Part shown: piece after piece, positions 7,326 to 16,534 of the stretch | Layout of the letters: each line of letters begins with the position of its first letter | Numbering within the stretch: position 1 is the stretch's first letter | Assembly (NCBI RefSeq): GCF_001659685.2 | Contig: NZ_LXYE02000017.1 | Span: forward strand, 1-50,964 | Source: Labilibacter marinus | GTDB taxonomy: Bacteria > Bacteroidota > Bacteroidia > Bacteroidales > Marinilabiliaceae | Direction: 5' to 3' | Length of the DNA stretch: 50,964 nucleotides | Translations under genes and position numbers: made by a program | Notes under the pieces: model-generated | Told to the model about the DNA's origin: nothing | The model's input: only the letters and a program-made list of their open reading frames with translations | Databases searched by the model: none

Positions 7326-9734
7326 ATGCAAGCCAACTCTCCTCAAAAACAAAATACCGATTCAGGACTAGCGTTTAATCTTGACTATAAAAAACTTATT
7401 CGAGATTTCTTTAAGTTTTGGTGGTTGTTTCTAATTACCATTCCTTTAGCAGTAACAAGTGTATATGTGTTGCATCGCTATACTACCAATATTTACAGTG
7501 CTTCCATGCGTATTTTAATGGAGGAACGTGGTACAAATCTACCACAATCTAACATGATGGAAGGCTTTGGTTTAACACCAGGAATGCGAAATGTAGATAA
7601 CCAATTGGCGGTTTTATCCTCCTGGGATATGATTCGTAAGGCTGTGGATAAATTAGATTTTAATGTAAGCTATTACGAACAAGGTAATTTTAAGACGACT
7701 GAAATTTACCCTGCTTCATCATTATGTATTGAGTTCGATACACTTCATGCACAGTTAACTAATACACCGTTTTATGTCAGCCAAATTGATCAGAATAGAT
7801 TCGAATTAAAATATATAGCTGAAGGAGCTGGGGCGTATAATTATAAAACAGGCCAATATCAAGGAGGACCAGGAAACCAGGAGGTAGTTAATACTTATAG
7901 GTTTGGGGATTGGGTAGAGACCAATTGGTTTAGATTTAGAGTGTTGTGCAGTGGTTGTAAGTTGTCTGATGATAATTTATATTATTTTGTTTTTAATCAT
8001 CCCAACTCGGTTACCGGAAAATATACAGGTTTATTAAGGTCTTTTAAAAGCAGTGAGTCAACTATTGTAAGACTTTCCGTAACAGGTGATAATCGGGCTA
8101 AGAATGTTAGATTTTTAAATACACTAGCTGATGTTTTTATCGAATCTAACTTAGAGAAGAAAAATCAGATTGCGACTAATACTATTCATTTTATTGAGTC
8201 TCAATTGATTAATATTCGAGATTCATTGAGTCTTACAGGAGCTGAGTTAAGTAACTTTAGAACCTCAAATCGAATTCAAAGTATATCGTCGAAAGCTGAA
8301 TATTTATTTAGTCAGTTGCAGAATGCTGAGCAAAAGTTAGCAGGTATTCAAATAACCACAAATTATTACGAATACCTGAAGCAATATTTCAATGGAGATA
8401 GTATAGATAATGAAATTATTGCTCCAGCTATTTATAAAGTGGATAATCAATTGGTTTCTGGTCAGATTCAGAAAATAATGGAGATTAATACAGAGCGTTT
8501 GGCTATTAAAACGCCATTAGGAGAAACGATTAATCCTTATTCGGGTCAAAAAGATCTAGAGTTTTCTTTGGCTAAAAACACACTGTTAAAAACCATTGAA
8601 AATCAAAAAGAAGCGATACAGGAGGAGCGAGCTAGGATACTTGCAGAGCGTAGTAAATTTGAGCAAGATTTATACGGCCTACCAGAAACAGAACGTAAGT
8701 TGTTGGGTATTGAGCGTAAGTTTGATTTAAACAACGAAGTATTTACCTTTTTATTAAGAAAACGATCGGAAGCTCAGATACAAAAGGCCTCTAATACACC
8801 AGATCATCAGGTGCTTGAATCGGCTAGGAGTGGAGGTATGGTATCTCCAAATATTAAGGGGAACTACCAAAAAGCTATTTTTGCAGGAATCTTGTTGCCT
8901 TTACTCTTTTTAGTGTTGAAGCAGGTGTTGAGTAATAAAATTACTTCAGTAGATGATGTTCAAAAATTATCTTCCATTCCTATAATTGGTCAAATAATTC
9001 ATAGTTCTAAAAAGGAAGTGAATGTTGTTAATTCTCATCCTAAATCGGTAGTCACCGAAACCTTTAGAAGGGTAAGGACTAGGCTGGAGTTTCTGGTTGG
9101 AGATAAGAAAGCACCTATTATTACGGTAACTTCATCTATGCCTGGAGAAGGTAAAACGTTTTGTTCCTTGAACTTAGCATCTGTTTTTGCTTTGGCTGGA
9201 AAGAAGACCGTTATTATTGGTTTCGACATGCGTAAACCAGGACTAAATAAAGTGTTGAATTTAAATGGATATGACGGTATTTCTAACTATTTAATTGGAC
9301 AAGTTGAATTAAAAGATATTATTATTCCTGCACCATCTGGATTAGAAAATCTATATGTTATTCCTTCGGGAGTTATTCCACCAAATCCATCTGAATTAAT
9401 AAGTTCGGATAAAACTCAAAAGTTATTTGAAGAATTGAAAAAGGAGTTTGATTTAATATTGCTAGATTCACCTCCAATGGGTGTGGTAGCCGATCCGTAT
9501 TTGTTAGCGAGGAATTCTGATGCTATTGTTTATTTGGTTCGTCATAACCATACGGTGCGTCAAGTGTTTTCTCATACCGTTTCAAACCTTAAGGCCGAAG
9601 GTATTTCTGCCAATGTAGGTATTTTATTGAATGATTTAAATGTGAAGCAAGGTGGTTATGGATCTCATTACGGATATGGTTATGGCTATGGTTACGGTTA
9701 TGGCTATGGCCATGGATATTATGAAGAGGAATAG
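7326..9734 (+). CDS. Wzc-like polysaccharide co-polymerase and BY-kinase (tyrosine autokinase)
   Basis: This inner-membrane protein likely controls chain length and export by cycling tyrosine phosphorylation. A Wzz-type region begins with a first membrane helix near residues 31-50. A long periplasmic coiled-coil part follows, and a second helix lies near 516-535. The cytoplasmic kinase has Walker A (SSMPGEGKT, Lys 610), Walker A' (IIGFDMRKPG) and Walker B (LILLDSPPMG). The tail (about residues 776-802) has ten tyrosines, mostly in a Tyr-Gly alternation, the expected autophosphorylation cluster. It pairs with the upstream export lipoprotein. No glycosyltransferases, Wzx or Wzy follow, so the polymer genes must lie elsewhere. 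The gene ends in a palindrome shared with convergent sbcC. Confidence 0.92.
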   Translation: MQANSPQKQNTDSGLAFNLDYKKLIRDFFKFWWLFLITIPLAVTSVYVLHRYTTNIYSASMRILMEERGTNLPQSNMMEGFGLTPGMRNVDNQLAVLSSWDMIRKAVDKLDFNVSYYEQGNFKTTEIYPASSLCIEFDTLHAQLTNTPFYVSQIDQNRFELKYIAEGAGAYNYKTGQYQGGPGNQEVVNTYRFGDWVETNWFRFRVLCSGCKLSDDNLYYFVFNHPNSVTGKYTGLLRSFKSSESTIVRLSVTGDNRAKNVRFLNTLADVFIESNLEKKNQIATNTIHFIESQLINIRDSLSLTGAELSNFRTSNRIQSISSKAEYLFSQLQNAEQKLAGIQITTNYYEYLKQYFNGDSIDNEIIAPAIYKVDNQLVSGQIQKIMEINTERLAIKTPLGETINPYSGQKDLEFSLAKNTLLKTIENQKEAIQEERARILAERSKFEQDLYGLPETERKLLGIERKFDLNNEVFTFLLRKRSEAQIQKASNTPDHQVLESARSGGMVSPNIKGNYQKAIFAGILLPLLFLVLKQVLSNKITSVDDVQKLSSIPIIGQIIHSSKKEVNVVNSHPKSVVTETFRRVRTRLEFLVGDKKAPIITVTSSMPGEGKTFCSLNLASVFALAGKKTVIIGFDMRKPGLNKVLNLNGYDGISNYLIGQVELKDIIIPAPSGLENLYVIPSGVIPPNPSELISSDKTQKLFEELKKEFDLILLDSPPMGVVADPYLLARNSDAIVYLVRHNHTVRQVFSHTVSNLKAEGISANVGILLNDLNVKQGGYGSHYGYGYGYGYGYGYGHGYYEEE
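9654..9722 (+). repeat. Short tandem Gly-Tyr hexamer repeats encoding the Wzc tail
   Basis: Alternating GGN TAY codons run through this stretch as near-identical 6-bp units. They encode seven consecutive Tyr spaced by Gly, plus flanking Tyr. Tracts of this kind can change length by slippage in steps of two residues without breaking the frame. Confidence 0.75.
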
Positions 9735-9749
9735 GTGCTTACCTATTCC
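9728..9749. terminator. Perfect palindrome spanning the stop codons of wzc-like and sbcC genes
   Basis: A 9-bp perfect stem (9728-9736 with 9741-9749) and 4-nt loop contain the TAG of the plus-strand gene and overlap the TAA of sbcC on the minus strand. Only 4 bp lie between the genes, so this may be the bidirectional transcription end. It has no clear T-tract on either strand. Confidence 0.6.
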
Positions 9750-12700
9750 AGCTTTCAATTACTTTACTTCCTGAATCTTCGTCTTGTTCTATATTTAAAT
9801 AGGTAGATATTTCTTGTTGCATTTCTTCTACATGTGAAATAACACCGACTATTCGATTCTCATTTCTCAGTGTTTTTAGGGTACTAAATACAACTTCAAG
9901 CGATTCCTTATCTAAGGAGCCAAAACCTTCATCCAAAAAGAAAAAGTTTCTGTCAGATTCAGTCAGGCTTTGGATATTATCAGCTAAAGCTAAAGCCAAA
10001 GCAAGTGCTGCCTGAAATGTTTGTCCACCAGAAAGTGTTTTTATATTTCTAAGTTTTCCGCCATTCATATAATCACGAATCTCAAAGTTATTGTCCTTGC
10101 TTAATTCCAGACTTAAACTCTGACGAGTCATTTTATAAAACCTCTCGTTTGCAGTGGTACAAAGGTTCTGCAGATAAACGGATGAAACGTAATTTACAAA
10201 ACCACTTTTGAAAAACATCTTTCTAAGCGTGCTGATGTCATCTGCTCTTAACTGAAGTTTTTTTAATTCTTCATTGAGCTCCTTTTTCTGTAATAGAACT
10301 TTCTCTAGTGTTTTTAGCTCAAGGCTAACTTTTCCTAACTCTTGATTTGTTTGCGTTATTTTATCCTTAAGTGATTGCGTTTGTTCAATTAATTTATGAT
10401 GTTTACTTTCATCGTAAACCTGTTCTCCAATGTTGAGGGATAATTTATCAATTTCATTGTTTATTAACTGAAGCTTATTGTAATATGCTTTAATGATTTC
10501 TTTTGCTTCTGAAATATTGATATTAAGTTTCAGAATCAAATTGATTTCTGCTAAATCTTTAAAAGGGGATATTTCTATTTGAGATTCTAACTCTAATTTT
10601 GTTTTAGCTATGGTATCATTTTCTGCCTTGTAATGCGATTGGTTGGTTTCAACTTTTGCAGTTAGCGTTCTAATTGAATTGTTGATTGACTCTATGTTTT
10701 TACTCAGCTTCTCGAATTCAAGTACGGTTTGTTTTACCTGTGTTTCTAGCTCTTTCGATTTGTTAACAATATCCTGTTTAGGTTGATTACTTACATTTTT
10801 TATAAAGTCAGATGATATTTGAGATCTTAATAAGTCAATAGAGTTCTGTTTTTTGTCAATATTGCGCTGAATGTTATTTAATGCTTCTTGATATTTCTCT
10901 TTATTTTTATTTTCTACTGATAATTTTTGCCTAAGCAAAAGAATCTTTTCTTCGCTTTGAGCAATCTCCCCACTGTTTGCTTTATATACATTGCTTGCCT
11001 TAGCTAGCTTTATTTCGTCTTTATATGGCTCAACTATTTTCGTTTTATGAACCTCCTGCTGTTTTGTAGCTTCTGTAAGTTTGTTTTGTACATTAAAGAG
11101 TTGCAAGTCTAAAGGTTTAATAGCGGCTAAATAATTGCTAAGTGCAAGTTGGGAGCTACTAATTTCCTTTAGTTCTTTCTCTTTATTGGCAATCTTTTTC
11201 TTCACCTGATTTATTTCATCACCAAGGGATTCCGAACTAAAAGGAACAGGATGTTCTGTAGAACCACATAAAGGGCAAACTTCTTCATCTTTTAAATTAT
11301 TAGCATACTTTTCTAATCCTGAATTTATCAGCAAATGCTCTAAATCAAAATTTAATTCTTTAATCGAACTTTCTAACTTTAATTGCTTTTGCTTTAATTC
11401 AGTTTGGATAGAGTCCATATTCTCGACATCATAAGGAGTCGCAGTGTTTTGAATAGATTGTTTTAAATCACTCCGTAGTTTTTCTTTAGATATTTCTGTA
11501 GAGGCTATCTCTTTTTTTAAATCGTTGATTAACGATTCTGTGCTTTTATCTTCAATGAACCATTGCTGAGCTTTATTAATCAACTCTATATTGGGTAGTT
11601 CTTTTTTAAGATAAATCAAAGACTCATTTATTGTTTTTTCCTCTTTTTCAATCTTTTCCAAGGTCTGTAAAACTTTAGATACAATGCCTTGGCCTTCTTT
11701 TAATCGTCCTTGTTCCTTATCTATAGACTCCGTTAAAACAATAACTTCAACTAATTTGTTGAGGTTGTCTATTTGCTTTTTAACTTCTTCAAGTTGTTGG
11801 TATTTAATATTTACCTTCTCAAAGGTTGGAGATAGTGTGCTTAGTTCTAATTGGCTTTTTTCTAATGCAGAAGAATCATTATCGATTGCAGACTTTAGTT
11901 TGTTCGCATTGGTTTGTTGTGTATTCAGTTTTTCAATGTTGCTTTTGAATTGAATTTGGCAGAATTCGTAATTACTTAAGTCCTTCTCTTTTTTCTCAAT
12001 AAGCTCTCGCTGTTGTTCAAGTTCTTGCTTCTCCTGACTTAAGCTTTTTATGCGTATGGTATTTTCTTTTAGCTTCTGAAATTCTGATAAACTAAGGTCA
12101 TTCTTTTCCAGATGTTTATTTAATTCTAGTAGCTGTTCTTTTAAAACATTTTTCTGCTTTTCTAGAGTTTCGAGTTCCACAACAGAGGTCTCGCCAAGTT
12201 GCTCTAGTCTTCCTTCGATATTTTGAATTAAAGCATTGTTTTTAGATTCGATATTTTTGACATTGCCGTAAAGCTCGTATTTATGAAGGTTAAAAAGCTC
12301 CTTCATCATTCTAGTTCGCTCGGTACTTTTTAATTGAAGAAATTCTTGAAATTTTCCTTGCGGGATAATAATGGTTCTTTTAAAGTTATCGTAACTCAAA
12401 CCAATAGCTTGTTCAAGCTCTTCTGAAGTAATGGGTAAGTACTCATCATGATGCTTTCTGTAACAAGTGCGTTCTATCTTTTTTACATCTTCATAATTTT
12501 TGCTATTGCGTTTGGCAAGGGCATTTACTTTATATTCGCAAGCGTCTTTACCCAACTTAAAATCAAATTCAATAAATAACTGATTCGATTTAAGGTTCAT
12601 CATATTGTAATTTCGATTATCATCTTTGATTAATAATCGGTCGGTTTTACCATATAAAGCAAAGGTGATAGCCTCCAGAATAGATGATTTGCCACTTCCT

Positions 12701-12810
12701 ACCTTACCAAAAATACCAAACAAATGGTTAGAAGTTAAGGTTTCAAAGTCAATAACTTGTCTTTTTTGATAGGAATAGAGTCCTTCTATAGTTAGTTTAA
12801 TCGGAATCAT
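9739..12810 (-). CDS. sbcC: SbcC, ATPase subunit of the SbcCD nuclease (Rad50-like)
   Basis: SbcC is the SMC-like ATPase that works with SbcD to cut hairpins and process DNA ends. The N-terminus carries Walker A GKVGSGKSS (Lys 41). Two long coiled-coil arms surround a zinc-hook CPLC motif at Cys 512 and Cys 515. The C-terminal lobe has the signature TLSGGQTFQAALALALA and Walker B FFLDEGFGSLD. The length of 1023 residues is normal. It lies 3 bp downstream of sbcD in the same operon. It ends convergently with the polysaccharide kinase gene. Confidence 0.96.
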   Translation of the reverse strand: MIPIKLTIEGLYSYQKRQVIDFETLTSNHLFGIFGKVGSGKSSILEAITFALYGKTDRLLIKDDNRNYNMMNLKSNQLFIEFDFKLGKDACEYKVNALAKRNSKNYEDVKKIERTCYRKHHDEYLPITSEELEQAIGLSYDNFKRTIIIPQGKFQEFLQLKSTERTRMMKELFNLHKYELYGNVKNIESKNNALIQNIEGRLEQLGETSVVELETLEKQKNVLKEQLLELNKHLEKNDLSLSEFQKLKENTIRIKSLSQEKQELEQQRELIEKKEKDLSNYEFCQIQFKSNIEKLNTQQTNANKLKSAIDNDSSALEKSQLELSTLSPTFEKVNIKYQQLEEVKKQIDNLNKLVEVIVLTESIDKEQGRLKEGQGIVSKVLQTLEKIEKEEKTINESLIYLKKELPNIELINKAQQWFIEDKSTESLINDLKKEIASTEISKEKLRSDLKQSIQNTATPYDVENMDSIQTELKQKQLKLESSIKELNFDLEHLLINSGLEKYANNLKDEEVCPLCGSTEHPVPFSSESLGDEINQVKKKIANKEKELKEISSSQLALSNYLAAIKPLDLQLFNVQNKLTEATKQQEVHKTKIVEPYKDEIKLAKASNVYKANSGEIAQSEEKILLLRQKLSVENKNKEKYQEALNNIQRNIDKKQNSIDLLRSQISSDFIKNVSNQPKQDIVNKSKELETQVKQTVLEFEKLSKNIESINNSIRTLTAKVETNQSHYKAENDTIAKTKLELESQIEISPFKDLAEINLILKLNINISEAKEIIKAYYNKLQLINNEIDKLSLNIGEQVYDESKHHKLIEQTQSLKDKITQTNQELGKVSLELKTLEKVLLQKKELNEELKKLQLRADDISTLRKMFFKSGFVNYVSSVYLQNLCTTANERFYKMTRQSLSLELSKDNNFEIRDYMNGGKLRNIKTLSGGQTFQAALALALALADNIQSLTESDRNFFFLDEGFGSLDKESLEVVFSTLKTLRNENRIVGVISHVEEMQQEISTYLNIEQDEDSGSKVIESWNR

Positions 12811-12813
12811 TAT

Positions 12814-14034
12814 TTATTCTTTTTCGGCAACAACTTCGTTTAATAGGCTTAAAATATTCTCGTTAGGAGCTAAGCCATTATTGGTGTGTTTAAAATAATC
12901 GGCAAACAAACTTTTAAAGTCCTGATTAATATCTATGGTATTGAACTTGCTATCCAGTTTATTTTTATTGGTTATTTGCGGAATAAGCGTAATTATACCT
13001 GCATGCAGCTGATGCAATAACTGACGATCTTTGGCTGATATATATTCATCTGTTTCTAAAGTGAGCTCTACGAGGCAATTTTGGTGATCAGCTAAAAGGA
13101 ATTCTGCTTCTTCCATCCCCTTGGCCTTCAGTCGAACCAATTTTTTCCCTTGCTTTAGTTCTATGGCAGATACTTTGGCTTCTTGATTAGGTTCAATATC
13201 CACTATCATTACATATTTTTGTTGATTAGCTTCTGCAAAAGAATAAGAGAGTGGACTGCCTGAGTAGGCCACAGGGTGTTTGATTGAAGCGATAATCTGT
13301 TTCCGATGCAAATGCCCGAGCGCTACGTATTGTATTTGTTGTGGGAAGTTCTCTGTGAAAATTGCTTGTGCTCCTCCAACATGAAGAATAGGTTTTTCAT
13401 CATCAGGTTCTTCTTGCGGTTTTTCTCCTTTATTTATTACAAATAAATGGGTTGCCAATATATTTACTCCTTCTGTATCGCAATATTTATCCGCAATATT
13501 CTGCCAATCTTCTTGAAGTAAAGCTCTCAACTCAGTTTCTTTATCCTCAGGTTTAAGTATTTGTTTAATTCTGTACTCATTGGCGTATGGAGTAGTAATA
13601 ATTCGCAATGGATATTTTGTATCAGGTAATTTTAATTCTATAAAACCAGGAGCAGATGCAATAACCTTTACACCAGTATCTAATTCAAAAGGTTTAACAT
13701 TACTATCGGGATAACCTATAAAGAAGATTCCACATTCTCTTGCTAAGGGATCGGCAGTCTCTATTCTATCTGGAGAATCATGATTACCTGAAATTGCAAT
13801 AACAGGAACAGTTCCTTGTTTCGTCAGTTTTTTTAATGTTTGATAGAATAGTTCTACAGCCTCAGAAGATGGGTTAAATGTGTCAAAAAGATCTCCAGCT
13901 ATAATGATGGCATCCACCTTTTCATTGTTGGCAATAGTACATATCTCTTCCAGAACTAACTTTTGTTCTTCTATTCTGTTATAGCTTTCTAGTTTTTTAC
14001 CAATGTGCCAATCGGCAGTGTGTAATATTTTCAT
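12814..14034 (-). CDS. sbcD: SbcD, nuclease subunit of the SbcCD complex (Mre11-like)
   Basis: SbcD is the manganese-dependent calcineurin-fold nuclease partner of SbcC. All phosphoesterase motifs are visible: DWHIG near the start, GDLFD, SGNHDSPDR and the late GHLHRKQ. The length of 406 residues fits the family. The ATG at 14034 begins MKILHTADWH, which leaves no room for an earlier start. sbcC follows almost directly, giving the usual sbcDC order. A TATTTTTG box on the minus strand at 14157-14164 is a weak promoter candidate, without a matching -33 element. Confidence 0.96.
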   Translation of the reverse strand: MKILHTADWHIGKKLESYNRIEEQKLVLEEICTIANNEKVDAIIIAGDLFDTFNPSSEAVELFYQTLKKLTKQGTVPVIAISGNHDSPDRIETADPLARECGIFFIGYPDSNVKPFELDTGVKVIASAPGFIELKLPDTKYPLRIITTPYANEYRIKQILKPEDKETELRALLQEDWQNIADKYCDTEGVNILATHLFVINKGEKPQEEPDDEKPILHVGGAQAIFTENFPQQIQYVALGHLHRKQIIASIKHPVAYSGSPLSYSFAEANQQKYVMIVDIEPNQEAKVSAIELKQGKKLVRLKAKGMEEAEFLLADHQNCLVELTLETDEYISAKDRQLLHQLHAGIITLIPQITNKNKLDSKFNTIDINQDFKSLFADYFKHTNNGLAPNENILSLLNEVVAEKE

Positions 14035-14543
14035 GCGTATAAATTTTTAAAATTGTCGCATGGAACAGCTGATGATATTGAGGTCTTTATTATTGTTATT
14101 TAATAAACATCTCACTTATTGTTTTAGCGTGTTACATATATATTATATAGAGGAATCAAAAATAGTATAATTTCGAATTAAAAGAAGGAGCCTCTCAAAA
14201 AGAAAAATATGTATAATATTTAATTATTTATTAGGAATTATTGAATGCGATAAATGATGTAGAAGGTAGGAGTATAGAGGATTACAGCCTAATCTGAAAT
14301 TTTTAACAAAAAAGTTTGAGTTTTGATAGTAGTGATGTTTATGACGGTTAATGTACAGTAGATGAGTTGTTAAGGAGTTTTTTTAGAGGGCGCTTTATGT
14401 GCATATTTAACATGAGCTTTGTATAAAAAGCGCTATAAGCCTTTATTTTATTGGATGTAGATTTGGTAAACAATTGAAATAATCTATATTTGTAGAGCAA
14501 ATTTGGTGAACTTAGTTGTTAACCCTAAAAATTATCAGTTATT
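14035..14543. other. 509-bp divergent intergenic region between sbcD and the HU gene
   Basis: No gene is recognised here. It holds the HU promoter near its right end, a weak minus-strand -7 box at 14157-14164, and a 7-bp inverted repeat GCGCTTT/AAAGCGC (14390-14396 with 14427-14433). The rest is AT-rich sequence without obvious structure. Confidence 0.5.
14462..14492 (+). promoter_or_regulatory. Bacteroidota-type promoter of the HU gene
   Basis: TTTG (14462-14465), a 19-bp spacer and TATATTTG (14485-14492) match the TTTG-N19-21-TAnnTTTG consensus exactly. The start codon is 51 bp downstream. Confidence 0.75.
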
Positions 14544-14816
14544 ATGAACAAAGCTCAATTAATTGATGCTATCGCCGGAGATTCTGGTTTAACAAAAGCA
14601 GACGCAAAAAAAGCGTTAGATTCATTTATCAACGTTACTAGCGAAGCACTTAAAAGTGGTGACCGTATTTCTTTAATCGGTTTTGGTTCTTTCTCTGTTT
14701 CTGAAAGAAGTGCAAGAACAGGAAGAAACCCTCAAACAGGTAAAGAAATTCAAATCGCTGCTAAAAAAGTGGTTAAATTTAAAGCTGGTAGCGAACTAGG
14801 TGACGCTGTAAACTAG
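14544..14816 (+). CDS. HU family DNA-binding protein
   Basis: This is a nucleoid protein that binds and bends DNA as a dimer. The 90-residue length and the sequence [11 protein letters not shown], the central [21 protein letters not shown] arm region and the ending [13 protein letters not shown] are standard for HU. The gene stands alone, with a strong promoter upstream and a clear terminator downstream. Codons are regular, as expected for a highly expressed gene. Confidence 0.96.
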   Translation: MNKAQLIDAIAGDSGLTKADAKKALDSFINVTSEALKSGDRISLIGFGSFSVSERSARTGRNPQTGKEIQIAAKKVVKFKAGSELGDAVN

Positions 14817-14839
14817 TTCTCTGTTAAGGAAAAAATATA

Positions 14840-14868
14840 AGAGAGTACTCAAAGTACTCTCTTTTTTT
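14840..14868 (+). terminator. Intrinsic terminator of the HU gene
   Basis: A 10-bp perfect stem (14840-14849 with 14853-14862) has a 3-nt loop and is followed by a run of seven T. Confidence 0.92.
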
Positions 14869-14939
14869 GTACCCTAAATTGAGATTTCTTTTGTTAGCTA
14901 GGCTATTGAAAATAGTTATTTACATCATTAATAGTGAAG

Positions 14940-15614
14940 ATGAAGGAGGAGTTAGTTAAGTTCCTAAGTGAGCATGTAACGGAAAATAGAAATGAACTGT
15001 TTGATAAAGTGTTAAAAGATAGAACACGATATCTTACCGTTGTGCTTGAGGATATTTATCAATCGCATAATGCGAGTGCTGTATTACGTTCTTGCGATTG
15101 TTTTGGGATTCAGGATGTACATATTATAGAGAATCGAAACAAATACAATATTAATAAGGATGTTGCATTAGGTTCTTCAAAGTGGCTTAGTTTAAGTAAG
15201 TATAATACTGAAGAAAATAACACGAGGACAGCACTAAGGAAACTTAAAGCTGATGGTTACCGAATAGTTGCAACGACGCCACATACCAATGATATTGAGT
15301 TGTACGATTTTGATGTTAGTGCGGGTAAAACAGCTGTAGTATTTGGTACAGAACTTACAGGTATTTCTGATGTAGTAAAAGAGGAAGCTGATGAGTTTTT
15401 GAGGATACCAATGTATGGGTTTACCGAAAGTTTTAATATTTCAGTATCTGCTGCTTTAGTACTTCAACATTTAGCCCATGAAATCCGAAACAAAAATGTT
15501 TCTTGGGAGTTACCTATTGAAGATGGCTTAGAGATTAAGCGACAGTGGTTAAATACAACCATTAAAAGTGCAGAACTCATTGAAAGAGAATTTTATAATA
15601 AAAAAAATAAGTGA
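14940..15614 (+). CDS. trmH: TrmH-like tRNA 2'-O-methyltransferase (SPOUT/SpoU family)
   Basis: It probably methylates the 2'-hydroxyl of G18 in tRNA using SAM. The protein has the N-terminal TrmH substrate region (VLEDIYQSHNASAVLRSCD), then SPOUT motif 2 (VVFGTELTGIS) and motif 3 (IPMYGFTESFNISVSAAL). These match TrmH better than RlmB. The length of 225 residues is normal. I chose ATG 14940; a GTG two codons earlier at 14934 is also possible. The gene stands between the HU terminator and a response regulator. Confidence 0.88.
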   Translation: MKEELVKFLSEHVTENRNELFDKVLKDRTRYLTVVLEDIYQSHNASAVLRSCDCFGIQDVHIIENRNKYNINKDVALGSSKWLSLSKYNTEENNTRTALRKLKADGYRIVATTPHTNDIELYDFDVSAGKTAVVFGTELTGISDVVKEEADEFLRIPMYGFTESFNISVSAALVLQHLAHEIRNKNVSWELPIEDGLEIKRQWLNTTIKSAELIEREFYNKKNK

Positions 15615-15727
15615 CTAAGTTTATTAATGCTAGGATAAACGTGTTTTATTTGAGGATTAACTTGGTTTTTTGTATATTTCAGATCGGAATGCATTTTTAT
15701 ATGCCTTTTTCTTTAATCTAAAATTTC

Positions 15728-15735
15728 TATTTTTG
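15728..15735 (+). promoter_or_regulatory. Candidate -7 box of the LytTR regulator gene
   Basis: TATTTTTG fits TAnnTTTG and ends 17 bp before the ATG at 15753. No clear -33 TTTG is seen at the right distance, so this is a weak call. Confidence 0.4.
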
Positions 15736-15752
15736 ACAAAAACAATGGCTCC

Positions 15753-16466
15753 ATGAATTGTATAATAATTGACGACGACAAGTTATCAACTAAGATTATT
15801 GCAGAGTTTGTTGAAAAAACAGACGAACTTAACCTAATTGGGACATACGAGAATGCTGTTGAAGGCATTAATTACCTAAATGGTAAAAGTGGTGAGCAAA
15901 TAGATATATTGTTTTTAGATATTGAGATGCCAGAAATGACTGGTATTGACGTACTAAAGACTTTAAATGTTTTACCTCAGGTAATAATTTATTCATCACA
16001 AGAAAAGTATGCGCTTGAATCATATGAGTATAATGTAACGGATTATCTATTAAAACCAGTTACTTATCCAAGATTCTTAAAGGCAATAAATAAAGTAAAA
16101 GAAAAAGACGAGAAGAAGGAAGATATTACGAAAAGTAGTACTGAAATCTTTATCAAAAATAATTCTTCATTGGTTAGGGTTAAATACGAAGATATTCTTT
16201 GGATTGAAGCGCTAGAAAACTATGTGGTGGTAAATACTTTTAGAGATAAATATACCATTCACTTTACCATGAAGGCTATTTCGGATAAAATGCCGTCGGA
16301 TAAATTTGTAAGGGTACACAGATCTTTTATCGTTAACTTGAGTAAAATTAAGGTGATAGAAGATAATTCAGTAGTAATTAAAACTGAAGCTGGTTCTAAG
16401 GTTATTCCAATCGGAAAGTCCTATAAAGATCAGTTAATGAATGATATAAATTTAATTACTAAGTAG
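15753..16466 (+). CDS. Response regulator with LytTR DNA-binding domain
   Basis: This is a two-component transcription regulator. The receiver domain (about residues 1-120) has the acidic pair in IIDDDK, the phosphoacceptor Asp 56 (FLDIEMPEMTG) and the Lys in LLKPV. A LytTR domain (about residues 130-237) follows, with VRVKYEDILWIEALENYVVV and FVRVHRSFIVNLSKI. No sensor kinase of the LytS type is adjacent, so its partner is elsewhere in the genome. A hairpin terminator follows 17 bp after the stop. Confidence 0.93.
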   Translation: MNCIIIDDDKLSTKIIAEFVEKTDELNLIGTYENAVEGINYLNGKSGEQIDILFLDIEMPEMTGIDVLKTLNVLPQVIIYSSQEKYALESYEYNVTDYLLKPVTYPRFLKAINKVKEKDEKKEDITKSSTEIFIKNNSSLVRVKYEDILWIEALENYVVVNTFRDKYTIHFTMKAISDKMPSDKFVRVHRSFIVNLSKIKVIEDNSVVIKTEAGSKVIPIGKSYKDQLMNDINLITK

Positions 16467-16483
16467 TAATTATTAAAAATATA

Positions 16484-16515
16484 AAAGCCGCACTAGTTCA
16501 TTCAAGTGCGGCTTT
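16484..16515. terminator. Bidirectional terminator between the LytTR regulator and trmD
   Basis: An 11-bp perfect stem (16484-16494 with 16505-16515) encloses a 10-nt loop. The arms end in A-rich and T-rich runs, so it can serve both convergent genes. Confidence 0.85.
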
Positions 16516-16534
16516 CTTATGTTTGTTTAGTTTG

